Assembly: GCF_014212015.1 (NCBI RefSeq)
Contig: NZ_JACJVN010000027.1
Location: 1 to 64,000, forward strand
DNA from: Cohnella lubricantis
GTDB taxonomy: Bacteria > Bacillota > Bacilli > Paenibacillales > Paenibacillaceae
Direction of reading: 5' to 3'
DNA: 64,000 nucleotides
Shown here piece after piece: positions 51,249-59,973 of the stretch. The translations under genes were made by a program, and so were the position numbers. The notes under the pieces were generated by a model that had not been told where the DNA came from, made no database searches, and saw only the letters and a list, made by a program, of their open reading frames with translations. The stretch's first letter is position 1. Each line of letters opens with the position of its first letter.

Positions 51249-51297
51249 CGGGCTTATCTTGGCCATTCTCATGGGCGAGGTTAGGCCTGTTTTTTTT
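51249..51297 (+). terminator. Terminator between isomerase and second dehydrogenase
   Basis: CGGGCTTA-region bases from 51249 pair with the TTAGGCCTG segment to 51289 (several G-U pairs), followed by eight T. Confidence 0.6.
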
Positions 51298-51366
51298 ATC
51301 TCCAATAGGAAGCGGCAGAGCAGTATAATGGACCCATCAACTTAATCCGGAATAGGAGGGGCAGCA

Positions 51367-52416
51367 ATGGTGAAAAGGTATCGGGTAGCCGTTGCCGGCT
51401 GCGGCGGCATGGCGAGAACTTGGGTGGAATATGCATGGAAGAGGGAGGATACCGAGATTGTCGCGCTTGTCGACATCCATCTGGAGGCTGCTCGTTCGAT
51501 GGCGGACCGTTACGGGCTGACGTGCGGGACGTATGCCGATCTGGCTGAAGCGATCGAAGCGTCAGGGGCCAATCTCGTCTTCGATGTGACGATTCCCTCA
51601 ACGCACCACAGAATCGCGCAGACCGCGCTCGAAGCGGGCTGTCACGTATTCGGCGAGAAGCCGATGGCGGCGACGATGGAGGAGGCGCGGGACTTAATCC
51701 GCATCGCGGAGCAGTCGGGCAAGTCGCACGCAGTCATGCAGAACCGTCGGTATAACGCGAGCATCCGGGCGCTTCGCGCGCTGATCGGCGCAGGGACGAT
51801 TGGGCGAGTTGGGTACATAGGAGCGGACTTCTTCTTAGGTCCGCACTTCGGCGGCTTCCGCGACGCGATGGACAGTCCGCTCATTCTCGATATGGCCATT
51901 CATACCTTCGATCAGGCGAGGTTTATCACCGGCGCCGACCCTGTATCGGTATACTGCCATGAATTCAATGTTCCCGGTTCGTGGTACGCGGGCAATGCGT
52001 CGGCCATTTGTATTTTCGAGATGTCAGACGGTTCCGTCTTCTGCTACCGCGGTTCTTGGTCCGCGGAAGGAGCGCCGACGTCATGGGAGTCTTCTTGGCG
52101 CATTACGGGCGAGCGCGGGACAGCGATCTGGGACGGCGATCAGGCGCCCTATGCGGAGGTCGCCGAGGAAGGGCAAGACGGCAAGTTCCTTCGCGACAGC
52201 GTGAAGGTTGAAGCGCCGCTCGAATGGACGGGCCGCGATGGACATGCCGGATGCTTGGACGAGATGTTCGCTTCCCTGGCGGAAGGACGGCGCGCCGAGA
52301 CGGACGGCCGGGACAATATTCACAGCATGGCGATGGTGCTCGGGGCGATTGAGAGTGCGAGGACGGGACGAAAGGTATGGATCGGCGGGTCGCAAAATTT
52401 AATTGAATCGATATAG
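51367..52416 (+). CDS. Gfo/Idh/MocA family oxidoreductase (second)
   Basis: This 349-residue dehydrogenase shows the same fold: RVAVAGCGGMARTWV at the N-terminus, FGEKPMA with Lys98, and the C-terminal segment DMAIHTFDQARFITGADPVS. It is not a close copy of the first one. AGGAGGGG precedes ATG 51367. A terminator lies between it and the isomerase, so it may be separately expressed, and its substrate may be the product of the other two enzymes. Confidence 0.9.
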   Translation: MVKRYRVAVAGCGGMARTWVEYAWKREDTEIVALVDIHLEAARSMADRYGLTCGTYADLAEAIEASGANLVFDVTIPSTHHRIAQTALEAGCHVFGEKPMAATMEEARDLIRIAEQSGKSHAVMQNRRYNASIRALRALIGAGTIGRVGYIGADFFLGPHFGGFRDAMDSPLILDMAIHTFDQARFITGADPVSVYCHEFNVPGSWYAGNASAICIFEMSDGSVFCYRGSWSAEGAPTSWESSWRITGERGTAIWDGDQAPYAEVAEEGQDGKFLRDSVKVEAPLEWTGRDGHAGCLDEMFASLAEGRRAETDGRDNIHSMAMVLGAIESARTGRKVWIGGSQNLIESI

Positions 52417-52512
52417 CGAAAAATAGCGTATATGGAAGAAAGGATGTGATTCGGTTCGTCCATCCAAAGAACTACGGTTCTGTGATACAATGGGAAAAAG
52501 GCGGTGAGTTCC

Positions 52513-52953
52513 ATGGAACCATGGGCAATATGGCTGGTCATCGGTTTTGTGCTGTTGATCGCCGAGATGTTGACGCTGTCCTTCTTCCTGCTGTGGCTCG
52601 GTCTTGGAGCTGTTGCCGGAGCGTTGGCCGCTTGGGTGGCGCCGGACTCGTTCTTCGTGCAAGCGCTTGCGTTCATCGTCGTCGCGGGCGTACTGACCGC
52701 GTTCACGAAGCCGCTGAGCCGGAGACTGCGCTCTTCCAAGGCGAAGGACTTCAAGGATGCAATTGAAGATCTCGTCGGCAAGCAGGGCGTCGTCACGGTC
52801 GCCATCGAGCCGGGCAAGCCGGGCATCGTGAAGGTCGGCAGCGAGACGTGGACCGCATATGCCGAGGAAGAGCTGGCGGAAGGCAAGACCGTAACGATCG
52901 TTAGCAGAGGAACGACGCAAGTAGAAGTACGACCATCGGGAGGGGATCGGTAG
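52513..52953 (+). CDS. NfeD-like membrane protein
   Basis: This 146-residue protein has two or three N-terminal helices (about 5-60) and a C-terminal OB-fold (GKQGVVTVAIEPGKPGIVKV, then GKTVTIVSRGTTQVEV), the short NfeD form. NfeD proteins partner SPFH/stomatin proteins in membrane microdomains. ATG 52513 is chosen because GGCGGTGA, close to the full anti-16S complement, lies 5 bp upstream. It overlaps the SPFH gene by one base, so the two are coupled. Confidence 0.88.
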   Translation: MEPWAIWLVIGFVLLIAEMLTLSFFLLWLGLGAVAGALAAWVAPDSFFVQALAFIVVAGVLTAFTKPLSRRLRSSKAKDFKDAIEDLVGKQGVVTVAIEPGKPGIVKVGSETWTAYAEEELAEGKTVTIVSRGTTQVEVRPSGGDR

Positions 52954-53885
52954 TGGGATACGCTATTATATTTATTATTTTACTGGTTGTCGTCGTTTTT
53001 ATCGGATTCGCAATCAAGATCGTTCCGCAGCAGAAGATCGGCGTCGTCGAGCGGCTCGGCAAGTACAACCGCTTGCTCACGCCGGGCGTTAACATTCTCG
53101 TCCCGTTCATCGATTACGTGAGGGTGACGCACGACCTGCGGATTCAGCAGGCGCATGTGCCGCCGCAGACGGTCATTACGAAGGACAACGTGCAGGTTCA
53201 GATCGATACGATTATTTTCTACCAAGTGGTTGCGCCTGAGCAGGCGACCTACGGCATCTCCGACTATGTCTCCGGCGTGCGGAACATCACGACGGCGACG
53301 ATGCGGCAGATCATCGGCAAGATGGAGCTCGACGAGACGCTGTCCGGACGGGAGAAGATCTCTGTCGACATCCGCCTCGCGCTCGACGAGGCGACGGAGA
53401 AGTGGGGCGTGCGGATCGAACGCGTCGAGGTCATCGACATTAAGCCGCCGTCCGATATCCAGGATGCGATGGATAAGCAGATGAAGGCGGAGCGGAGCAA
53501 GCGCGCCATCGTGCTCGAGGCGGAAGCCGCGAAGCAGGATATGATCCTGCGCGCCGAAGGCGACAAGCAGAGCAAGATTCTGAAGGCCGAAGGCGACAAG
53601 GAAGCGCGCATCCGCGAGGCGGAAGGCCTGCGGCAAGCGCAGGAGCTGGAGGCGCTTGGCCAAGCGAAGGCGATCGAGGCGGTCGCGCTGGCGGAGAAGT
53701 CGCGCGTCGAGCTGCTGAAGCAGGCCGGACTGGACGAGAACGTGCTCGCGTACAAGTCGTTCGAAGCGTTGGCCGAAGTTGCGAAGGGGCCGGCGAACAA
53801 GGTGTTCCTGCCGTCCAGTGCGGTCGAAGCGCTGGGCAGCGTAGGCGCCATTGCCGACGTGTTCAAGAGCAGCGGCAAGAAGTAA
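52953..53885 (+). CDS. SPFH/stomatin-like protein (QmcA type)
   Basis: This 310-residue protein has an N-terminal membrane helix (about 3-22), the SPFH domain (VPQQKIGVVERLGKYNRLLT, then YVRVTHDLRIQQAHVPPQTV) and a long Ala/Glu/Lys-rich coiled coil (about 180-270), then a small C-terminal part. SPFH proteins scaffold lipid domains and modulate proteases such as FtsH. The GTG start at 52953 shares its first base with the NfeD stop codon, with GGGAGGGG upstream. It is likely the partner of NfeD. Confidence 0.92.
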   Translation: MGYAIIFIILLVVVVFIGFAIKIVPQQKIGVVERLGKYNRLLTPGVNILVPFIDYVRVTHDLRIQQAHVPPQTVITKDNVQVQIDTIIFYQVVAPEQATYGISDYVSGVRNITTATMRQIIGKMELDETLSGREKISVDIRLALDEATEKWGVRIERVEVIDIKPPSDIQDAMDKQMKAERSKRAIVLEAEAAKQDMILRAEGDKQSKILKAEGDKEARIREAEGLRQAQELEALGQAKAIEAVALAEKSRVELLKQAGLDENVLAYKSFEALAEVAKGPANKVFLPSSAVEALGSVGAIADVFKSSGKK

Positions 53886-53910
53886 GGCAAGCGCAAGCGA
53901 AGCAGAACGA

Positions 53911-53945
53911 AGCGGTGCCCGGGGGCGATCCCGGCACCGCTTTTT
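53911..53945 (+). terminator. Terminator of the NfeD/SPFH operon
   Basis: AGCGGTGCC (53911-53919) pairs with GGCACCGCT (53933-53941), followed by five T. Confidence 0.9.
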
Positions 53946-53957
53946 GCGCGGCGTTGC

Positions 53958-54074
53958 GCGCTTGCAGGCAGAATGAGGGCGTGAATACGTTACTTCGCGC
54001 TTACAGACGGAATGCGGGCGTGAATACGGTGCTTCGCGCTTACAGACGGAGTGCGGGCATGAATGCTGGGCTGT
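53958..54074. repeat. 39-bp tandem repeat, three copies
   Basis: Units at 53958, 53997 and 54036 share GCGCTT(A/G)CAG(A/G)C and GGGCGTGAATAC-like blocks with several changes; the first two are closest. A fourth partial copy may follow. The interval 54075-54166 otherwise holds nothing recognised. Confidence 0.8.
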
Positions 54075-54166
54075 GCGTCTGAGCGTTTGCAGGCGGATTG
54101 TGCTGGTGGCGGTGAGCGCTGAGCAGGGGATCTCCGCTTAGGACGGATAATCCCCTTCGGCGCCCG

Positions 54167-55372
54167 CTAAGTCGTTCGCGGCGTCAGGTCCGTCCAGCTG
54201 CCGCCGCCGTTAGTCGTACCGAGGAGCAGCGTCGAAGTTGGATTGTCTGGGTTCAAGGAGATAACGAAGCCGCGCCGGGCGGTGATGAAGTCGGCGTCTT
54301 CTACGCTGACTAGACGCGGATCCTTCACTTGGGTGAAGGCTGCTCCTCCGTTCACGGTGCGCAGAAGGCCGCCGTCGACAGGGCCGGCGCCGACCCTGAG
54401 CGGAACGTAACCGGTTCGCGGGGTTACAAATTCGAGCTTGACCGGATAGGGCCGAGCTCCGGGGATCTTCGTATTCCTCAGCTTCCAGCCGATTCCGCCG
54501 TTCGCGGTGGAGTAGAGGAGAGATCCATGTGTATTCGGGTTGACGAGCAGCAGGTATCCGTTGCGCTTGTCCACGAACTGAATGTCGGCCGGATACCAGG
54601 CGCCTCCGTGCCGGGGGGCGTGAGCAAGCTTCTTCCAGCTCTTGCCGCCGTCCGTCGTTTTCCAGACTGCGGTCTTGCAATCGGCGTTCGGCGAGGAAGG
54701 AACTAGCCCCTTCTCCGGACACTCTGTTCCCATTCTCCCTGCAGCGAAGCCAACCGACTCGTCGACGAATGAGATCTGATATGGCGATGCTTCTGAGCTC
54801 GGGATCGAAGCTTCCAGCCAATTGCTCCCGCCGTCGGTCGTCTTCCAAACGGAAGGGCCAGCACGAACATAGGCTGTCGCCGCGTTCACCGCTTCCACTT
54901 CATTATCAGAGCCGGCTTTGGGGTCGTCCTTCGCCCATTGCGATTGCCACGTCGCGCCGCCGTCGCGAGTGTTCAGAATGGCAAGCTTGCCGCAGACGGA
55001 CGTACCGGAGACGAATTGGCAGTCTGACGGTCCGACAGCCCAGCCGTGCTGCCTGTCTGCCATGCCGAAGGCGGCGTCTTGTACGCCGTTCCCCAGCGCA
55101 GCGGCGTGCCAAGCGCGACCTCCGTTCGTCGTTCGCCAGACGAGGGCCGATGGGCTGTCCCCGAGCGCTCCGGATGTCCAGCCATGCTCGGCGTCGGCGA
55201 ACTGCACTTGGCTGAGCCTCAGCGCGGCAGTTCCCGAATTGCCTGAAGGAGCGGGAGGCGCGCTTGGGCTGGGGGCGGGAACCGTTTGAGAAGGCACGGC
55301 AGCGGCAATTAAGCAGGCAGCCGAGCCGAACAGCAGCAGCGTCGCCAGAACGCGACGGACGCAAGTTCTCAT
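54167..55372 (-). CDS. Secreted YCF48-like beta-propeller protein
   Basis: This 401-residue exported protein has a signal peptide and a Pro/Ser-rich linker, then repeated propeller blades. The blade motif is WKTTDGG(S/K)xW, seen as VWRTTNGGRAWHA, VWKTTDGGSNWLE and VWKTTDGGKSWKK, alternating with VQFADAEHGW-type strands, as in sortilin-like and Ycf48 proteins. No hydrolase residues were identified. ATG 55372 follows AAGGAGAG; an open frame extends upstream into non-coding sequence. It probably binds a surface or envelope partner. Confidence 0.82.
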   Translation of the reverse strand: MRTCVRRVLATLLLFGSAACLIAAAVPSQTVPAPSPSAPPAPSGNSGTAALRLSQVQFADAEHGWTSGALGDSPSALVWRTTNGGRAWHAAALGNGVQDAAFGMADRQHGWAVGPSDCQFVSGTSVCGKLAILNTRDGGATWQSQWAKDDPKAGSDNEVEAVNAATAYVRAGPSVWKTTDGGSNWLEASIPSSEASPYQISFVDESVGFAAGRMGTECPEKGLVPSSPNADCKTAVWKTTDGGKSWKKLAHAPRHGGAWYPADIQFVDKRNGYLLLVNPNTHGSLLYSTANGGIGWKLRNTKIPGARPYPVKLEFVTPRTGYVPLRVGAGPVDGGLLRTVNGGAAFTQVKDPRLVSVEDADFITARRGFVISLNPDNPTSTLLLGTTNGGGSWTDLTPRTT

Positions 55373-55553
55373 GCTTTTTCTCTCCTTGTTATGTATGGGC
55401 ATGGTGTCCCAGTTGTTGGAATTAGTTTTCCCGATTCGCGCCAATATCAGACCCGATCGGAATAAGGCGAGGGACTTCGCTTGGGTCTGTGGCAGGACGA
55501 GGATTCGAATGAGGCGGGACATGCGAATTTGTACGGCGGTCGGCAAAAAGGGG

Positions 55554-55658
55554 TTGACTCCTCTAACATAAAATGGTATCTTATCCGTACAAATGACAAC
55601 GAACTTGCGGAAGCACCGCAATTTCCGACGTTAAGTCGGGGATTGCGGTGCTTTTTTT
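55554..55658 (+). ncRNA. Short promoter-terminator unit ahead of the Tad operon (leader attenuator or small RNA)
   Basis: TTGACT (55554-55559) and TATCTT (55577-55582) are 17 bp apart. About 25 nt after the predicted start, AGCACCGCAA (55612-55621) pairs with TTGCGGTGCT (55643-55652), with an inner CCGAC/GTCGG stem, followed by seven T. The product would be about 70 nt, with no ORF. The Tad operon begins 33 bp after the T-run and no other promoter is obvious. Confidence 0.6.
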
Positions 55659-55691
55659 GTGTCCGAACCGGAGTAGAGGGGGAATACGCGA

Positions 55692-56843
55692 ATGGTGAAG
55701 CGCATTGTGCTGGCGGTGCCGGAGCCTCAATATGCGGCGAAGCTGGCCAGGTATTTGAAGGAGACGCGGGCGGATTGGGAGGTCGCCGCGTTCACGCAGG
55801 AGCTGGCGCTGCAGCGGCACCTTCGGGAAGCGAGAGATGCCGCGGCGCTGCTCGTTCATTCGTCGCTGCTGCCGCAAGCGCGCGGATGTGCGGAGGAGGC
55901 GGGCTTGCTAAGCAAGCTCATTGTTCTAACGGAGCGTGCCGGCGACGGAGACGGGCTGCCAGAGTTAGCGCAATTCCAGCCGCTGTCCTCATTGACCGCA
56001 GAGCTGGCGGAGCGGATCGGGCCGGCCAGAGGGGGCGGATGGACAGCTTCGGCCGGTACGCAGATCTGGACCGTTTTCTCAGCGTCTGGGGGAGCAGGGA
56101 AGACGACTGCGGCGCTTAACATCGTGAAGCAAGCAGGCGAACGAGGGTGCCGGGCGTTCTACTTGAACTTGGAGCCGCTCAATGCAACCGATCTGTTGTT
56201 CGGGAGCGGAGAGCCGGATTCGTTGTCCCGTCTCCTCTACTCGCTGCAGAGCCGGCCGGAACAGTCCGATCAGGAGTGGGAACGGTTGAGACGGCGACAG
56301 CAGGTCTTGCAGGCTGATTATTTGGACGCGCCTGAGCTTCCGTCCGAGCGGCTGGCGATGACGGCGGAACGGCTTAAGTCGCTGCTGAATCTCATTGCTG
56401 CTTCCGGTGCGTATGACCTGATCGTGGTCGATCCGGATTCCGGCTGCGAGGAATGGCACCGGGAGCTGCTTCTTGCGAGCAATCGCGTCGTATGGCTGGC
56501 GCCGGACGATGCGCTTGCGCTTCGCAAGGCGGACAAGCTTGTCCGCTATTGGCAGGATCGGCTGCCGGCCGATTCAGGACAAGTCGCCTTTGTCTTGAAC
56601 AAGACGGGCGGCGGGAACGGCTGCCGCTGGACGCTTCCGGGAACGGAGCCGGCAGCGAGGCTTCCGTATATTCCGCAATGGAAGACGCTTGATCAGCCGG
56701 GGAGACTGCTGCAAGCGCCTGCTTACAGCGGAGCCGTAGACCTGCTGCTCGATCTGTTCGGATTGGCGATGGAACCGGCGTCAGCGGAACGGAGAGGTGG
56801 TTCACATGGAAGGAGCAGGCTTGTCGCCCAGCGAACTGGCTGA
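55692..56843 (+). CDS. TadZ/CpaE-like ATPase
   Basis: This 383-residue protein is the likely pilus-localisation ATPase of a Tad system. An N-terminal receiver-like region (about 1-115) lacks the phosphoacceptor pattern. The ATPase domain has Walker A SASGGAGKTT at about 130-139, in which a Ser replaces the usual signature Lys, and IVVDPDSGC as Walker B. GAGGGGG lies upstream of ATG 55692. Its end overlaps the TadA gene by 38 bp. The divergent P-loop could mean weak or absent ATP hydrolysis. Confidence 0.85.
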   Translation: MVKRIVLAVPEPQYAAKLARYLKETRADWEVAAFTQELALQRHLREARDAAALLVHSSLLPQARGCAEEAGLLSKLIVLTERAGDGDGLPELAQFQPLSSLTAELAERIGPARGGGWTASAGTQIWTVFSASGGAGKTTAALNIVKQAGERGCRAFYLNLEPLNATDLLFGSGEPDSLSRLLYSLQSRPEQSDQEWERLRRRQQVLQADYLDAPELPSERLAMTAERLKSLLNLIAASGAYDLIVVDPDSGCEEWHRELLLASNRVVWLAPDDALALRKADKLVRYWQDRLPADSGQVAFVLNKTGGGNGCRWTLPGTEPAARLPYIPQWKTLDQPGRLLQAPAYSGAVDLLLDLFGLAMEPASAERRGGSHGRSRLVAQRTG

Positions 56844-58047
56844 GCTTCGCGAGGCGGTGAAGTCCCGGCTGTCCTGGGACGCTTCCATAACGGACGAAGA
56901 GCTGCGCCGGCTGGTCGAAGCGGAGCTGTTCCGTACCGACCGCGTGCGGCGAATGACGGCGGCGGAGCGGGCAGCCGCCGTCAGCAGGCTGTTCCATTCG
57001 TTCCGCGGGCTGGATGCCTTGCAGCCGCTGCTCGACGATCCGGCCGTGACGGAGATTATGATCAACGGGCATCGAGATATTTTCGTAGAGAAGGATGGGG
57101 AATTGATGGCTGTCGATCTCGGCTTCGAGAGCCGGGAGCGGCTGGAGGATCTGATCCAGTCCATCGTCGGCCGGGTGAATCGGATCGTTAACGAAGCTTC
57201 GCCGATCGTTGATGCCCGGCTGCCAGACGGCTCGCGCGTCCATGTCGTGCTGCCGCCGGTCGCGCTGAAGGGACCGACTGTGACGATACGCCGGTTCCCT
57301 CGCCAGCCGCTCGACATGAACGCGTTGATCGCCAGAAGATCGATCACGGCGGAAGCGGCTGAGTTCCTTCGGCTGCTGGTCAAGGCCAAGTACAACCTGT
57401 TCATTAGCGGAGGCACGGGCTCCGGCAAGACGACTTTCCTAAACGCGCTGTCCCAATGGATTCCGGAGGGCGAACGGGTCATCACCATCGAGGACGCGGC
57501 GGAGCTGCAGTTGGACGGCGTCTCGAACCTGGTGTCGCTCGAGACCCGCAATGCGAATACCGAAGGCAAGGGCCGGATCGGCATGAGGGACTTGATACGC
57601 GCGTCGCTTCGGATGCGTCCCAATCGAATTATTGTCGGCGAGGTGCGCGGCGAAGAAGCGCTCGACATGCTTCAGGCGATGAACACGGGACATGAAGGAA
57701 GCTTATCGACCGGCCATTCTAACGGTGCGCGGGATATGATCTCGCGTCTGGAGACGATGGTGCTGAGCGGTGCGGATCTGCCCGTCCCGGTCGTACGCCA
57801 ACAGATGGCGGCTGCGCTGGATGTTATTGTGCACTTAAGCCGCTTCCGGGATCGGACGCGCAGGGTCGAGGAGATCTGCGAAGTGGCCGGATACCGGAAT
57901 GGGGAGGTGGAGCTGCGAACGCTGTTCCGGTTCGAGGAGCAGGGGGAGCAGGATGGCGTCGTCCTGGGCGGTCTTGTCCGGACAGCCGAATTGTCCGATA
58001 CATCCAAGCTTCGATTCGCCGGATTGCTTAAGGAGTCGGCTAGGTGA
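56806..58047 (+). CDS. TadA/CpaF-type secretion ATPase
   Basis: This 413-residue ATPase powers assembly of a Flp-type pilus. Features are VTEIMINGHRDIFVEKDGEL, PIVDARLPDGSRVHVVLPP, Walker A SGGTGSGKTT (about 201-210), VITIEDAAELQL and VGEVRGEEALDMLQAMNTGH, the family's Walker B and Asp/His boxes. ATG 56806 has AGAGGTGG about 6 bp upstream; the GTG three codons earlier is part of that ribosome site. It overlaps the TadZ gene and precedes TadB by about 84 bp. Confidence 0.94.
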   Translation: MEGAGLSPSELAELREAVKSRLSWDASITDEELRRLVEAELFRTDRVRRMTAAERAAAVSRLFHSFRGLDALQPLLDDPAVTEIMINGHRDIFVEKDGELMAVDLGFESRERLEDLIQSIVGRVNRIVNEASPIVDARLPDGSRVHVVLPPVALKGPTVTIRRFPRQPLDMNALIARRSITAEAAEFLRLLVKAKYNLFISGGTGSGKTTFLNALSQWIPEGERVITIEDAAELQLDGVSNLVSLETRNANTEGKGRIGMRDLIRASLRMRPNRIIVGEVRGEEALDMLQAMNTGHEGSLSTGHSNGARDMISRLETMVLSGADLPVPVVRQQMAAALDVIVHLSRFRDRTRRVEEICEVAGYRNGEVELRTLFRFEEQGEQDGVVLGGLVRTAELSDTSKLRFAGLLKESAR

Positions 58048-58131
58048 TCTGATCATCTGAAATCTGAAGGATGGCGGAACGTCAAACAGGGCGATACAAG
58101 CTGTACAAGCTGTACAAGAGGAGGAATCGCG

Positions 58132-58872
58132 GTGGTCGATTACCGGACTTATCGCTTGAGCCGGAAGCAGCGGATCGGCGCGATAGCGGCCGGCGGATTG
58201 CTAGCTTATTGCGCGATATGGACGCTGTACGACCAAGCCGTCGTCGCGCTGCTGGCGATTCCCGCAGGATGGTTCGCCCCGAAGCTGCTCGGCGGGCACT
58301 TGCGGCGGCAGCGCCAGGAACGGCTGCGGAGATCATTCAAGGATATGCTTCAGGCGCTCTCCTCCCTGCTGTCTGCGGGCCGGTCGGTGGAGAACGCGTT
58401 CGCCGCGCTGGAAGACGATCTAGCGCTGCTGATCGGAGATCCGCAAGCAGATATTCTGCGCGAGATACGAGCGATCGCGAACCGATGCCGCAATGGCGAG
58501 CCGCTGGAAGCGCCGCTCGCCGACTTCGCGGAGCGAAGCGGCCTTGAAGAAGTTCGCAGCTTCGCAGAGGTGTTCATCATCTGCAAGCGGGCGGGAGGCG
58601 ATCTCGTCGAAGTCGTCCGCCGGACGGCGGGATTGATCGGTGAGAAGATGGAGGTTGAGCAGGAGCTCGGTGTGCTAATGGCGCAGAAGCGCATGGAATC
58701 CAAGCTGATGATGGGCATGCCTTTCGCCTTCGTTGGGCTGATCGGGTGGTTCGCGGGCGACTACATGGCGGGATTGCATCAGGGCATGGGCTGGGTTCTG
58801 CTTACCGTATGCCTGCTGGCACTAGCGGGCTGCTGTTGGTGGATCCAGCGCATCGTGGATATTCGCATATGA
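58132..58872 (+). CDS. TadB-like inner-membrane platform protein
   Basis: This 246-residue protein has N-terminal helices (about 17-50), a soluble T2SF domain (SFKDMLQALSSLLSAGRSVE, then LEEVRSFAEVFIICKRAGGD) and two C-terminal helices. With TadC it forms the pilus assembly platform. GTG 58132 follows GAGGAGG. Three AAGCTGTAC-like direct repeats lie just upstream at about 58096-58120. Its stop codon overlaps the TadC start (ATGA). Confidence 0.88.
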   Translation: MVDYRTYRLSRKQRIGAIAAGGLLAYCAIWTLYDQAVVALLAIPAGWFAPKLLGGHLRRQRQERLRRSFKDMLQALSSLLSAGRSVENAFAALEDDLALLIGDPQADILREIRAIANRCRNGEPLEAPLADFAERSGLEEVRSFAEVFIICKRAGGDLVEVVRRTAGLIGEKMEVEQELGVLMAQKRMESKLMMGMPFAFVGLIGWFAGDYMAGLHQGMGWVLLTVCLLALAGCCWWIQRIVDIRI

Positions 58873-59741
58873 CTAGGCTCCTTCTATCGGCGATATGGGG
58901 AATGACGTTGGCCGGTTATGTTGGGCTGGTCTTGCTCGCATGGAAGCAGGCTCTCCGGAAGGGAGGAGCGGTCAAGGGCAAGTTCCACGTTCTGCGCGAG
59001 CCGGTTCGGTATCTGATCGAACGGCCTGGCGTTTATCGGGCGGCGCTGCCTTGGTTGGAGAAGCCGAAGGCCGTCTTGGCCGCGCTGAATGGCGGCATCT
59101 GCACCAAAGATATGCTGTTAGGATGGTTCTCGGAAGCGCTAGGCTTGTCCGCTGCGACATGGCTGGCAGCCGGTTGGCTCGGCATTGCAGCGAATAACGG
59201 AGCGCTTGCATTGCTCGGGGCCTTCGTGGCCGCGCTGCTGCCGCTTCTTAGGCAGAAGGAGCTTCGCAAGCGGCTGGAGCTCCGGCGTCAGACAATTGTG
59301 CTGGAGCTGCCCGAGCTGCTGAATCGGCTGCTGCTTATGGTGAACGCCGGAGAGAATGTGCTGCGGGCATTGGAGCGATGTCTGCAGAGGGAGCAGCAGG
59401 CGGGGAAAGGCCATCCGCTGTACGCAGAGCTCGGGTTTGCACTGGCTGCGGTTAAGCGAGGGGAATCGTTTGGAGCGGCGTTGGAGGAATTCGGCCGGCG
59501 CTGCTCGGTTCCCGAAGCGAAGCTGTTCGCGACAACGCTGCTGATTAACTCGCGGCGCGGGGGCGAGACGTTCGTCTCGGCGCTGCGAGAGCTGTCGCGC
59601 ACGCTGTGGGAGCAACGGAAGGCGGCGGCAAGAACGCTGGGCGAACAAGCTTCCTCGAGGATGGCTTTTCCGCTGGCCGTCATTTTTCTCATCATTATGG
59701 TGCTTGTAGGAGCCCCATCCATGCTGATGATGTCTCATTAA
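58869..59741 (+). CDS. TadC-like inner-membrane platform protein
   Basis: This 290-residue protein is the second T2SF platform protein: three N-terminal helices, the domain ELPELLNRLLLMVNAGENVL, then SVPEAKLFATTLLINSRRGG, and a C-terminal helix ending GAPSMLMMSH. ATG 58869 overlaps the TadB stop by four bases, implying coupled translation and a fixed ratio. The pilin gene begins 25 bp later with its own strong ribosome site. Confidence 0.88.
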   Translation: MTRLLLSAIWGMTLAGYVGLVLLAWKQALRKGGAVKGKFHVLREPVRYLIERPGVYRAALPWLEKPKAVLAALNGGICTKDMLLGWFSEALGLSAATWLAAGWLGIAANNGALALLGAFVAALLPLLRQKELRKRLELRRQTIVLELPELLNRLLLMVNAGENVLRALERCLQREQQAGKGHPLYAELGFALAAVKRGESFGAALEEFGRRCSVPEAKLFATTLLINSRRGGETFVSALRELSRTLWEQRKAAARTLGEQASSRMAFPLAVIFLIIMVLVGAPSMLMMSH

Positions 59742-59766
59742 GATTCATTCCTAAGGAGGATTACTT

Positions 59767-59973
59767 ATGGCAACTATCAAGCGGCTTCAACGGTGGAGTT
59801 CGAGATCTATGACGGGTCTCTGGAAGAGCCGGGAAGGGCTCGGGACACTGGAGATCGTGCTGATCGCTGCGGTTATTATAGCGATCGCCATATTGTTTAA
59901 GGATTGGATCATTGAATTTCTCCAGAGCTTATTCGGACAAGTCGAGAGCAAATCCGAAGATGTATTCTCTTAA
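59767..59973 (+). CDS. Flp-like type IVb pilin
   Basis: This 68-residue protein has a basic leader, the cleavage-type sequence SREGLGTLE and a hydrophobic stretch (IVLIAAVIIAIAILF), the form of small Flp1-type pilins. The Gly before the mature Thr/Leu and the Glu at +5 fit prepilin processing. A perfect AAGGAGG lies upstream of ATG 59767. Its stop overlaps the next start. It is the probable main pilus subunit. Confidence 0.9.
   Translation: MATIKRLQRWSSRSMTGLWKSREGLGTLEIVLIAAVIIAIAILFKDWIIEFLQSLFGQVESKSEDVFS

Noticed and set aside
53958-54074. CRISPR array in the 39-bp repeats
   Set aside because: Units abut without spacers.
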